Shown here piece by piece: positions 18,217-27,336 of a stretch of 64,000 nucleotides of DNA (within the stretch, counting starts at the first letter, position 1; each line of letters begins with the position of its first letter). The stretch comes from Cognaticolwellia beringensis. GTDB taxonomy: Bacteria; Pseudomonadota; Gammaproteobacteria; Enterobacterales; Alteromonadaceae. The stretch lies in the NCBI RefSeq assembly GCF_002076895.1, contig NZ_CP020465.1, positions 4,154,001 to 4,218,000 on the forward strand. Reading direction: 5' to 3'. The position numbers and the translations under genes are program-made. Under the pieces are notes generated by a model, which worked only from the letters and a program-made list of their open reading frames with translations, was not told the origin of the DNA and did not search any database.

Positions 18217-18533
18217 TATTAATCCCTATTTTGTAGGTTTTATATATAAAGCTTTATTCGCAGTTACCAGCCAATTGCTAGGCTTAATTTATCAAGTATC
18301 GTTATGAAACTGGTCTAAATAGAGTATTACTACAATAAAGCCTTGTGAATAACCACACTAACATATTAAATATTAGCGTGTAATACATTAGAAAACCCTA
18401 ATATTGCGTAATTCATTATATTAATTAGAAAATTTAGACATAAAGGATGAGGTAATAGCTATTTCAATCGGTATAATAACCCAAGACTCTTCCTCAGCTA
18501 ACTATCAAGTCATTGTTTAAAGGTGTATTTATT
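18217..18533. other. intergenic, divergent promoter region
   Basis: A gap of 317 bp between divergent genes (MBL hydrolase leftward, DMT exporter rightward). It must hold both promoters; no operator was recognised. Confidence 0.35.
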
Positions 18534-19442
18534 GTGGAAACAAATTATATAAAAATCATCGCAAGTACACTTTTCGCCCTTTTTGCTTTCGCTGCTAATT
18601 CAGTACTGTGTAGGTTAGCGCTTGGCGAAAATACTATTGATGCCGCAAGTTTTACCACAGTAAGACTACTTTCGGGCATTACGATATTATTTGTAATTAT
18701 CACTATTACTAGCAAAGTGAATAGGCCTAATGAAAAGGTTAAAACGAAAGGTAGTTGGTTTGCCGCTGCTATGTTATTTATTTACGCTTTAGCTTTTTCA
18801 TTTGGTTATATCTCATTAGATACTGGCACTGGCGCCCTGATTTTATTTGGCGCAGTGCAAATAACCATGATTATATCCAGTGTAATATCGGGCAATAAAC
18901 TGCACTTTTTTGAATGGTTAGGCTTAACGGTAGCTTTTACTGGCTTTGTTTATTTAATTATACCGAGTTTGACTACACCATCTCTAACGGGCTTCATATT
19001 AATGAGCATTTCTGGTATTGCTTGGGCATTTTATACTTTGCTAGGAAGGGGTTCAAATAACCCTCTAAATGATACCGCATACAACTTCTTAAGAACGTCC
19101 CCTTTTGTATTCGCCCTAATCGCCATTGTATTTAGTGTTAGTCATATTCACATAACGCCAACGGGCATTATGCTTGCAGTTTTGTCTGGCGCTATCGCTT
19201 CGGGGATCGGATACTTTGTTTGGTATATGGCTCTAGCAGGACTTTCGGTCACGCAAGCTGCTGTTGTTCAATTGTTTGTCCCCATAATAGCAGCTCTAGG
19301 CGGTGTAATTTTTACCAGTGAAATGATCACCCTACGTTTAATTGAGTCTTCAGCCTTGGTACTTGGTGGTATTTTAATGGTGATATTAGGTCGCTATTAT
19401 TTTGTTGAGTTGGCCACAAGAAAAGTATCTAACAAAAATTAA
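18534..19442 (+). CDS. EamA-family drug/metabolite exporter
   Basis: GTG 18534 is preferred to the in-frame TTG 18513, because an AAAGG site lies ten bases upstream. The product of 302 residues has ten predicted helices in two EamA repeats (about 1-135 and 145-290). Typical features are ANSVLCRLAL near the N-terminus, GIAWAFYTLLGR at the start of repeat 2 and a C-terminal LGGILMVILGRYYF. It belongs to the inner-membrane DMT efflux family; the substrate is unknown. Confidence 0.85.
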   Translation: METNYIKIIASTLFALFAFAANSVLCRLALGENTIDAASFTTVRLLSGITILFVIITITSKVNRPNEKVKTKGSWFAAAMLFIYALAFSFGYISLDTGTGALILFGAVQITMIISSVISGNKLHFFEWLGLTVAFTGFVYLIIPSLTTPSLTGFILMSISGIAWAFYTLLGRGSNNPLNDTAYNFLRTSPFVFALIAIVFSVSHIHITPTGIMLAVLSGAIASGIGYFVWYMALAGLSVTQAAVVQLFVPIIAALGGVIFTSEMITLRLIESSALVLGGILMVILGRYYFVELATRKVSNKN

Positions 19443-19472
19443 ACTTATAAAATATAAGATGTGCTATTTTAA

Positions 19473-20012
19473 CTATTTAATTAAATTAAGAATTTGCTTA
19501 AACTCTGATGACCTACAATCTTTCACAAGCTCGTACAAACACATTTCTAAACCTGTAATGTCAACGCCATTGCCCCTTAACCGGCTTATGCCAAGGTCTT
19601 TATTTGCTAAGGTTCGAGAAGAAACACAATCCCCAACGAATTGTACTTTATAGCCTAGTTTTAAAAGTCCTATTGCTGTTTGATATGCACAAATATGTGC
19701 CTCAATACCACAAACTAGCCAAGTATCTACGTTTTCAGCTCGCACTGCCTCTATAAACTTAGGTTCATCGCATGCATTAAAAGTAAATTTAGATATTGGA
19801 GTAGTTTCTGTTAGAAGTAAGCTGAGTTCGTCAACGGTAGAGCCTAACTTGTCAGGATTTTGCTCCAGACAAATTATTGGTAAACCTAAAGCCTGTGATC
19901 CTTTAATAAGCTTTTCACAATTACGTATTAAATTATCATTACCATCAACTAAACGAGCGAGTTTCCCCTGAATATCTACAACAATAAGACCCGTACTTTC
20001 CTTTTTTAACAT
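19473..20012 (-). CDS. cytoplasmic isochorismatase-fold cysteine hydrolase (YcaC-like)
   Basis: A 179-residue protein with the family triad: Asp in VVDIQGKLA (about residue 13), Lys in ISKFTFNAC and the nucleophile Cys in VCGIEAHICAYQTA. The stretch VDEL, then ETTPISKFTFNA, is characteristic of hydrolases related to YcaC. No signal peptide. It is convergent with the EamA exporter. The substrate is unknown. A second, periplasmic member of the superfamily is encoded at 50555-51274. Confidence 0.86.
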   Translation of the reverse strand: MLKKESTGLIVVDIQGKLARLVDGNDNLIRNCEKLIKGSQALGLPIICLEQNPDKLGSTVDELSLLLTETTPISKFTFNACDEPKFIEAVRAENVDTWLVCGIEAHICAYQTAIGLLKLGYKVQFVGDCVSSRTLANKDLGISRLRGNGVDITGLEMCLYELVKDCRSSEFKQILNLIK

Positions 20013-20219
20013 GCTTCCACTCCTAAAGTTTGTTTAAGCTTTTAACGAGCCTACATAATAACTGACTTACCATCTAATAAAATACTCTAACTGGCTTGAT
20101 TTTTTTTAACATCAAAATATTTTCAATTTGATTGGTTAATCTATAATAAGACTATTTTTAATAGTGGGTGATATATTTATCGATTCAATTTACAAATATA
20201 ATATGGGTAATGGCGATAG

Positions 20220-21941
20220 CTAGGTAACTGTCGCACTAGGATGAATAACGGCTTTGGTGATTTTTCCATACTGTTGCTTCACTTTTATATCGGCTAAAGG
20301 CATGTGATTGCAACTATATAAACCTGACGTAATTCCTTGGCGAGATGAGGCCGTTCTCACCAAAACATCAACAATTAATCCAGTTGATTTCATTGGTTTT
20401 ATCTTGTTTTTATTACCCGTTTTCGGGTTGTTGTTATAAGTGGTATCAGCATTTGCAAAGCTTTTTTCACGGCTTGCTGCAACGATGCAAATAGCGTTTT
20501 CAGCTGCGCGAGATAATAAGCTAAATTCAACCTCACTAGACTCTTGAATGTCAAACGGTACCAACAACACGTTAACGTTATTTAAAGCTGCAACTTTTAC
20601 AATTTCAGGTATGTTAGCGTCATCAGCGATCAGTATAGCAATGTTAATATTCCCCTGCTCTAAGGGTAATTCTATGATGTTTAATTCATTTCCCAATGCG
20701 CTCCACTGGTATCTATTGCAAAAATGTAGTTGCTGTTGCGTGGCAAATAAACCATGTTCGCTTATTAATACACCCTGATGCACGCCGCTAATAACTAGAC
20801 TTGTGCAGACGTATTGAAAAGGTCGTAATGTTGCACTGATTTGTATGATGAGTTCAGTACACAATATTTCTATTGTCGCGAGTTGTTCAGCGTTATGGCT
20901 GATCGTTTTATCTGCAATAAAAAATAACTCTGGTAATTGTATGATATCACTGAGGTTATTTTCAATGTAGTGACAGACATCTTCTATGGCTTGCTCGTTA
21001 GATTTGTATGTTGCAAATATCGCTACATTGGCCGTCTCTGGTAAGATATTACTGATGGCTTGTTCAATATTAGCCGTATGCTGTTGTAATGTTACTGGTT
21101 GTTGATAGAGTTCAACACGGCGTTGCTTTAAAAACTCAGAGCCATCAGGTCTACATTTTTTATTTAACCCTGCCACAGCCATGTCGATATCAGCGAAAGT
21201 AAAACCCTCCTTGTTATTTGCTAAAGACGACAAAACCTTACCGTTCACAGAAATTATTTGGCTATGACAAACACCCACTAAATCCGCTGTTAAGTTCACT
21301 TTTGGCGTAGACTGTCCAATTTTATTTGCTGTAGCTACAAAGACGTTATTTTCAATCGCTCGAGAGAAATTCTGTAAAGCGCCTTGTTCTACTACATATG
21401 AGCTTTGTGAATTGCATAATAATTGCGCCCCATCTAAAGCCAAGTCTCTAGCCGCTTCGAATGTAATAATATCGCTACCGGCTAATAAACCAAGTTTACC
21501 AAAAGCTGACGTTACTGCATCAGTCGCTTTATTGAAGCAGACAAAAAATTCATTTTCTTGTGCCAGCAATAACTGTTTATCTGATTGCTGAATAAGCTTT
21601 CCAGCTGGTGAGAACATACATGAGGTGACACTAATATTAGATTTAATCGTTGGGTTTTGATGTTCACGTGTAAGGTCTCTGCGCAAAGTTACGTTGATTA
21701 AAATATAACTGTTGTATTGTTTAGCTTGGCTCGCAATTTTTTGAAAAAATAGGCCGTTAATATCTAAGGCTTCATGCCAGGCTTGATTATGATCTTCGTA
21801 ACAAGCTTCAGTATTACTATATTCTGGCAGAACGATTAAATCTGGTTTGCATGCTGCCACCTCATTTATCATTCGAATACAGGTTGCTTGATTTTCTTGA
21901 GAATTTAAGGATGTGGCAAATTGAGTAACGGCTACTCGCAT
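20220..21941 (-). CDS. two-domain nitrilase-superfamily protein lacking the nucleophilic cysteine
   Basis: ATG 21941 opens MRVAVTQFATSL, a nitrilase N-terminus; the longer frame from 21986 would add 15 atypical residues. The 573-residue product has two carbon-nitrogen hydrolase domains. In the first, Glu40 (LIVLPEYSN) and Lys (SDKQLLLAQ) of the triad are present. However, the motif that normally reads G-x-x-I-C-Y-D is LGLLAGSDI, so Gly stands at the Cys position. The second domain (from about residue 290) is more divergent. It may be a non-catalytic or altered nitrilase, but alignment across relatives is needed. Confidence 0.72.
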   Translation of the reverse strand: MRVAVTQFATSLNSQENQATCIRMINEVAACKPDLIVLPEYSNTEACYEDHNQAWHEALDINGLFFQKIASQAKQYNSYILINVTLRRDLTREHQNPTIKSNISVTSCMFSPAGKLIQQSDKQLLLAQENEFFVCFNKATDAVTSAFGKLGLLAGSDIITFEAARDLALDGAQLLCNSQSSYVVEQGALQNFSRAIENNVFVATANKIGQSTPKVNLTADLVGVCHSQIISVNGKVLSSLANNKEGFTFADIDMAVAGLNKKCRPDGSEFLKQRRVELYQQPVTLQQHTANIEQAISNILPETANVAIFATYKSNEQAIEDVCHYIENNLSDIIQLPELFFIADKTISHNAEQLATIEILCTELIIQISATLRPFQYVCTSLVISGVHQGVLISEHGLFATQQQLHFCNRYQWSALGNELNIIELPLEQGNINIAILIADDANIPEIVKVAALNNVNVLLVPFDIQESSEVEFSLLSRAAENAICIVAASREKSFANADTTYNNNPKTGNKNKIKPMKSTGLIVDVLVRTASSRQGITSGLYSCNHMPLADIKVKQQYGKITKAVIHPSATVT

Positions 21942-22301
21942 GATTTTTAGTTTCCAGGTAATTAAGGCTGATTTAAACTGAGTCAACTAATGGCACTTTT
22001 AGCCATTGGCAAGATTATACAATTTTTAACTTAGTTTGTGACCTTGTCGAGCAAAGGAAAATAAATAAACTAAAAATCTCACTATTTTGCACATCAGCAA
22101 TATCCTAACACTAAGTAAAGTACTGATAATATTAAAGATGAATATACATAAATCAAAGAATAGCTAGACGATGTGGTGGCTGACTGTTAGTCTGTACAGT
22201 GGAAAATTAAAATTATCGCACCAATTAATTATGTAATAGTTAAAATTGTATGCTTTATTTGGTGAACTGAACTTAACACGCTTAATTCATAAGGAAAACC
22301 A
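21942..22301. other. 360-bp intergenic region, nothing recognised
   Basis: The divergent gap between the nitrilase-like gene and the PA2779-like gene. An AAGGAAAACC ribosome site ends it. No operator or gene was recognised. Confidence 0.35.
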
Positions 22302-22673
22302 ATGAAAAATTTGATCATGATATTTGCAGCGCTATTTACGAGCTCGCTTCCAATAACGTCAATGGCTGGCAATGTTAGTTCTGCTGTCGTTATAGAACAA
22401 CAGCGTAGCGCAATTACTAAACAACAGATTTTATCTATGGTTGATAGTAACGAAGTACAACAACAATTAGTTGCACTTGGCGTATCTTCTGCAGATGCAG
22501 TAAACCGCATTAATAATCTTACCCATGCAGAGCTTGCTCAGTTGAATATGCAAATTAACGATGCTCCTGCGGGCAGCGGTATAGTTGGCACAATAGTGAC
22601 TGTATTGGTTGTAGTTGCCGTACTTGATTTATTAGGTATTACCGATGCTTATTCTTTCATCGAACCTATCTAA
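22302..22673 (+). CDS. PA2779-family small exported membrane protein
   Basis: A 123-residue protein with a signal peptide (cleavage near SMAGN), a helical middle with QQQLVALGVSSADAVNRI and a C-terminal membrane helix ending VVAVLDLLGITDAYSFI. The AADAxxRI-like repeat and closing LLGITD are hallmarks of the PA2779 family, which is encoded with PA2778 peptidase-like proteins, as here. Function unknown. It overlaps the next gene by 29 bp. Confidence 0.8.
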   Translation: MKNLIMIFAALFTSSLPITSMAGNVSSAVVIEQQRSAITKQQILSMVDSNEVQQQLVALGVSSADAVNRINNLTHAELAQLNMQINDAPAGSGIVGTIVTVLVVVAVLDLLGITDAYSFIEPI

Positions 22674-23616
22674 AATCATTAATAAAGCAATAAAGGTTGG
22701 CATAATTGCCAGCCTTTTTTTACTTATTGGCTGCTCAACACCTCCGCAAACGTTGAAGCTTACTCAGCAACCCCCTACAAATATTCCGTTAACTGCAAAT
22801 ATTAAAGGTGTACCGTTTTATTCGCAGCAAGCCTATTACTGTGGGCCCACAACTCTTGCCGAAATTTTTGAATACAATGGCGTAAAGCTATCACCTGAAA
22901 GTATTGCCCCGCAGATATTCATTCCAAATAGAAAAGGAAGTTTGCAATTAGAAATGGTCGCAGCCATTAGACACCAAGAGTTTCTTGCCTATGCAAGTCA
23001 TGGCTCCTTAGAGCAACTTTTACAACTAGTACACCAAAAAATTCCCGTTGTAGTGTTACAAAATTTAGGCCTGTCGTGGTATCCACTTTGGCATTACGCC
23101 GTGGTGAAAGGCTATGACTTAGAAACTCAAGAGTTTATCTTACATTCTGCTGATATTGAAAACCGCAGAGTAGGCATGAAAGTATTTGAACGTACTTGGC
23201 AACGCGCTAAATATTGGTATGTAACTGCACTAAAGCCTACGCAAAGCATTAGTGCATTAAACGACTTTACATATATAAGTGCTAGCCAAGATTTAATTTC
23301 GATTGGTAAAGGCCCCGCTGCTATTCCATACTTGCAGCAAGCGATTAAAGCCTGGCCTGAAAATTGGCTAAGTTATTTTTTATTAGCTAATTATTATTTC
23401 GAAAAAAACAACATAACTAAAGCATTAGACTGGTTTGAACAAGGTCTGACTTACGGTGATAATCAAAGTGATTATTTAAATAACTACGCTTATGCTTTAC
23501 TTAAAAATGGTGACATAAACCAAGCTAAACATTGGATAGAACAAGCATTAAAAATCTCACCCAATGATGTTAATGTTATAGCTACGCAAGCAGAAATATT
23601 AGCCTCACAGCTTTAA
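22645..23616 (+). CDS. PA2778-family lipoprotein: C39-like cysteine peptidase domain plus TPR
   Basis: A 323-residue lipoprotein (lipobox LLIGC, Cys30). A papain-like C39 domain has Cys66 in YYCGPTTLAE and His in WHYAVVKGYD, followed by tetratricopeptide-like helices from about residue 210 (WLSYFLLANYYFEK, YLNNYAYALLKNGD). It is expected in the periplasm, anchored to a membrane. It is translationally coupled to the PA2779-like gene, and the two probably act together. The substrate is unknown. Confidence 0.83.
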   Translation: MLILSSNLSKIINKAIKVGIIASLFLLIGCSTPPQTLKLTQQPPTNIPLTANIKGVPFYSQQAYYCGPTTLAEIFEYNGVKLSPESIAPQIFIPNRKGSLQLEMVAAIRHQEFLAYASHGSLEQLLQLVHQKIPVVVLQNLGLSWYPLWHYAVVKGYDLETQEFILHSADIENRRVGMKVFERTWQRAKYWYVTALKPTQSISALNDFTYISASQDLISIGKGPAAIPYLQQAIKAWPENWLSYFLLANYYFEKNNITKALDWFEQGLTYGDNQSDYLNNYAYALLKNGDINQAKHWIEQALKISPNDVNVIATQAEILASQL

Positions 23617-23654
23617 TTTTAAAATGATTTAACCGTTATAATTTTTCCAAAAAA

Positions 23655-23679
23655 AAGCTCACTTACCTTAAGTGGGCTT
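23655..23679 (-). terminator. rho-independent terminator after the RND gene
   Basis: On the minus strand, an 11-bp stem (AAGCCCACTT paired with AAGTGAGCTT, one G-U) with a 3-base loop is followed by eight T. It sits 69 bp downstream of the RND stop at 23748 and between convergent genes. Confidence 0.8.
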
Positions 23680-23747
23680 AAAAAATCAGATAACCAATCA
23701 AAACCTACGCAATAATTTAACGCTTTTATATATTACTTACTTTTATA

Positions 23748-26132
23748 TTACTTGGTCTTACCTAAGTATTTCTTCAACAATACCGGTAAAGTAGTTATAT
23801 CAGTCACCAAAGCCACAATCATCGCAACACTGGTGAGTAACCCAAACAACATGCTGGGCACAAAATTAGAAAATACCAAAGTACCAAAACCGATAACGAT
23901 CACTGTTGTGGTATATATGAGTGCATAGCCAACCGATAAATTAGTGCGTTTAACCCAAGTATCACTACTGGCTTCATCAAGTTTGATTTCTTCTAAATAT
24001 CGATGAATATAATGAATAGTATCGTCCATTGAAATACCCATAGCAACAGCTGCAATGGTGATGGTCATTAAATCTAATGGAATAGCAAAAATGCCTAATA
24101 TGCCCATAATGACCGAGGTGGTAATTAAGTTTGGCACTAAGGCAATCCACGCTACTTTAAACGATGAGAAAATTATCATCAGTGTTATCGCCATAGCGCC
24201 ATAAACAATCAGTATTGTCAGTATTTGGGAGTCAACTAAGCGCGACAATACATCTTGATAAAGGATAAATAAGCCCGTAAGTGTGTACTGCTGTTTTTCA
24301 ATACCCAATAACGATAGTTCTTGATGAATTTCTGCCAATAAATCAGCTCTATTTAAGTCTTTAGTGCTATCTTGTACTCGCATTGAAATACGTATTTGCT
24401 TATCTTTTTCAGAAAAGTAAGCACCAAATAATTCTTGCTGCAAGTTAGGCTCTAAACTTTTGTATAGCGCCGTAAGTTCGTATTCTGTTAAAGGTTTACC
24501 ATTTACCACCTGGGCAATTTTAGTAAAGTCGGCAATAGACGTAATGGCTCCAATGGCTTGTTGCTTAGCCAACATATTTTGAATAGCCGTAATCGTTTGT
24601 ACCGTACTTGCAGAAATAACTAAATCTGACTTTATCTGCTCATCGGGAATATCAAATAACACGTCAAACGGTGTAGAGCCGCCAAATTCTTGGTCGATAT
24701 AAGTGAGTTCTTGTCGAACATCGGTCGACTCGCTAAAGTAATTTAAAAAACTATTTTCTGCGGTAAGTTTTAAACAACCCAGTACGCCAACAATGGTAAT
24801 TATCGCTGATATTATCACTATTTTTTTAGGTTGGTTTTTAACCAAACTCGCAGTTGCGTTCATGCCACGTTCAATCTGCTTGTGCTGTTTAACAAACTCT
24901 TGCTTATTAAAGAGTGCCAATAGTAATGCTGGGAAAAAAGCTAAGCTAACGGTAAAGCTTACCAGCATAGCAACCACCATCATCCAACCAAAACTAATAA
25001 CCGGTTGAACACCACTAAAAATAAGTGAGCCAAAACCAATAGTGGTAGTTAAGCCGGCATAAAAACAAGGTTTTATTTTTTGCTTAATCGTTGCTAACAC
25101 TAATTGTTTATGTGACCAATCAGTGTGTTTCAAGACCAGTTCTTGATAATGCACAATCAGATGAATGATCATGGCCAATGACAATATAATTTGCAGCGCA
25201 AATACGTTAGCAGAAATAACCGTGACTTTAAAATCAAGCGCAGCTAGTAAGCCTATGGTCATTACAACACTGGTTGCACAGCAAGCAATGGGTAATATTA
25301 CCCAGCTGAATTGTCTGAACAAAAACCAAAGTAAAACAATCACAACCAAAATAATTAACGACCCAAAAAGCACTAAATCACTTTCAATAATTTGAATTAA
25401 CTCGTAAGACAGTAAATTATTACCACCTAAATAAAAGTCGCCGTCTTTTTTATAGGGCTTTAAAATCGCGCGAATACTTTCAATTTCATCAATACGTGTT
25501 TGTTCTAAGTTTTTATTAAGTTTTTGTTGTTCATCCTTCAGTTGTTCAAGGCTATTTAGCTCTTTATCGGTTAACTCTCGGGTTAATAAATGACGTTTTA
25601 TATCAATAATAGCGTGATTAACTTGCTCTACTTTGTGGTCTGATTTAAACACCACTTGCAACGACATAGCTGTTTGATCATCGTTAATGAGTAAGCCTTC
25701 ATATAAAGGATGCTGTTTTAAACTTAATGATAATGTTTGTTCGTCAAACTTTTGCTTTTCCCATGTTAGATTTTTAACATCCGCTGAAACCGCATCCCCT
25801 GCAGTAAAAATAGGCATGTTAACAATGCTTTTTACTTGTTTAACACGAGATATTTCTGCTATTTCACGGCCAATACTAGAAACGGTAGTTAAGTTATTCG
25901 TTGCAAACAACTGGCTATTTTTGGGTTTAAAAGCGATTAATATGAATTCTTCTGAGCCATAACGTTGATCAGCAAGCTGCGTTAAAATGTAGTGTTTATT
26001 GTTATCAACTAATAAAGTGTCAGCCGACGCGTCTATCTCAAAGTGCTGTGCTTGCCAAGCTAAGGCTGCTGTTAACGCGGTAAAGGCAAGACAAATAACA
26101 TAAGCCCACATAGTTGAGTTTTTATTTAACAT
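23748..26132 (-). CDS. RND/MMPL-superfamily transporter (COG1033)
   Basis: A 794-residue protein with 12 predicted helices in two halves, each with a large periplasmic loop after the first helix. The N-terminal helix begins MWAYVICLAFTAL, and the RND core signature GISMDDTIHYIHRYLEE marks the second half, with matching Asp and His. It lies two bases downstream of the mlaA-like gene, a pairing known for lipid-trafficking exporters. Probably moves lipids or other hydrophobic compounds out of the inner membrane; the exact cargo is inferred. Confidence 0.88.
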   Translation of the reverse strand: MLNKNSTMWAYVICLAFTALTAALAWQAQHFEIDASADTLLVDNNKHYILTQLADQRYGSEEFILIAFKPKNSQLFATNNLTTVSSIGREIAEISRVKQVKSIVNMPIFTAGDAVSADVKNLTWEKQKFDEQTLSLSLKQHPLYEGLLINDDQTAMSLQVVFKSDHKVEQVNHAIIDIKRHLLTRELTDKELNSLEQLKDEQQKLNKNLEQTRIDEIESIRAILKPYKKDGDFYLGGNNLLSYELIQIIESDLVLFGSLIILVVIVLLWFLFRQFSWVILPIACCATSVVMTIGLLAALDFKVTVISANVFALQIILSLAMIIHLIVHYQELVLKHTDWSHKQLVLATIKQKIKPCFYAGLTTTIGFGSLIFSGVQPVISFGWMMVVAMLVSFTVSLAFFPALLLALFNKQEFVKQHKQIERGMNATASLVKNQPKKIVIISAIITIVGVLGCLKLTAENSFLNYFSESTDVRQELTYIDQEFGGSTPFDVLFDIPDEQIKSDLVISASTVQTITAIQNMLAKQQAIGAITSIADFTKIAQVVNGKPLTEYELTALYKSLEPNLQQELFGAYFSEKDKQIRISMRVQDSTKDLNRADLLAEIHQELSLLGIEKQQYTLTGLFILYQDVLSRLVDSQILTILIVYGAMAITLMIIFSSFKVAWIALVPNLITTSVIMGILGIFAIPLDLMTITIAAVAMGISMDDTIHYIHRYLEEIKLDEASSDTWVKRTNLSVGYALIYTTTVIVIGFGTLVFSNFVPSMLFGLLTSVAMIVALVTDITTLPVLLKKYLGKTK

Positions 26133-26134
26133 AA

Positions 26135-27034
26135 TTATTCCACTACCGGGTTGATGGTTTTATTTGGCTTAGATATAGGTTTTTTTTGCTTTTCGGTTTT
26201 AAAAATTTCGTTTCTGCGAGCTTGTCCATCTCGTAATATGTTTTGCATATATAAATTGCGCACAAACTCATAAGGATTTTCAATATCGGCTATAACATCA
26301 GGATATTTAGCTAAAATAGGTATTTGTGCTTGTATACCATCTGCTAGTAATAGCTGCGTGGCAGCATCTTCGTCGTTGATAAAATTAAGTGGATGCACAA
26401 AGTAGTTAAAGGTTAATGATGCTGTGTCCCGTAAATCAGACGGGCCGAGTAATGGTAAAACAAGATAAGCACCATGCCCAACACCATAGGTAGCGAGTGT
26501 CTCACCAAAAGTTGTTTTATTACGCTCAAGATCCATTAAACCATTCGCGGCATCAAACAAACCCAACAGGCCAACAGTGCTGTTTATCAACACACGAGAA
26601 ACGCTTTTTCCTGACGCTGAAAATTCCCCCTGTAGTAAATGATTGATCGCATAAAGTGGCTCACGTAAATTATAAAAAAAGTTACGTATGCTGTTATCGA
26701 TTGGCTCCGGAACAACTTTTTCATAACCATTGGCTAATGGACTTAACACATAACGATAAACCGTATCGTTAAACTTGAAAATAGGTTCGTTAATAAAGCG
26801 CAATGAATCTTCTGGTGCTTGATAACTAACGACACTAGGCTGGCTTTGTTCAGCTGCTATTTCATATGGACCTTTTAAAGGCTGTTCATTACTTACTGGT
26901 TTTTCAATTAGGTTTTCATTAGCCGACGAACACCCGACGCCCAGCGTAAGCAAAACACTGATTAATGTACATTGTAGAAAATTTTTATGAGGTAGCGTAA
27001 AATTGAACTTCACGTTGTATTTTATTTTTAACAT
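26135..27034 (-). CDS. mlaA: MlaA/VacJ-family phospholipid-binding lipoprotein
   Basis: A 299-residue lipoprotein with lipobox LGVGC (Cys about 35). The conserved VacJ segments are FNDTVYRYVLSPLANGYEKVVP, NFFYNLREP, LINSTVGLLGLFD and FGETLATYGVGHGAYLVLPLLGPS. MlaA proteins extract phospholipid from the outer leaflet of the outer membrane. Here it is coupled to an RND exporter instead of the mlaFEDCB ABC system, as in other COG1033-linked clusters. Confidence 0.92.
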   Translation of the reverse strand: MLKIKYNVKFNFTLPHKNFLQCTLISVLLTLGVGCSSANENLIEKPVSNEQPLKGPYEIAAEQSQPSVVSYQAPEDSLRFINEPIFKFNDTVYRYVLSPLANGYEKVVPEPIDNSIRNFFYNLREPLYAINHLLQGEFSASGKSVSRVLINSTVGLLGLFDAANGLMDLERNKTTFGETLATYGVGHGAYLVLPLLGPSDLRDTASLTFNYFVHPLNFINDEDAATQLLLADGIQAQIPILAKYPDVIADIENPYEFVRNLYMQNILRDGQARRNEIFKTEKQKKPISKPNKTINPVVE

Positions 27035-27336
27035 TATTAACTCCCTTTAACTATTTAACCTGATACTAATATTGCAAATCAAGCTATGTAGGTAGCAGAC
27101 AAATTTATGTGTAAGACATTTAAATAAACACTTTACATTGTGTTCCATCTACTCACTATAACAAATGGATTAATGCCATAAATAATAACACCTTTATTGC
27201 AATCACGAACGATTGAAATGAATAAACTTTACCCTTTATTTGAATAATTCACTAACGTAATTGACAAAAGCTCGATAGACTTGCTCATCGAGTTTTTGCT
27301 TTAGTATTCACCTCATTATTTACTTAGGAGCACTTA
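27035..27336. other. 302-bp divergent intergenic region
   Basis: It lies between mlaA and the S9 peptidase gene. A 6-bp hairpin CTCGAT/ATCGAG followed by five T lies at about 27270-27296, just before the peptidase gene, and could be a weak attenuator. Nothing else stands out. Confidence 0.35.

Noticed and set aside
27270..27296. Hairpin with T5 before the oligopeptidase B gene as a full terminator
   Set aside because: Only six base pairs and no upstream plus-strand gene; at most a weak attenuator.
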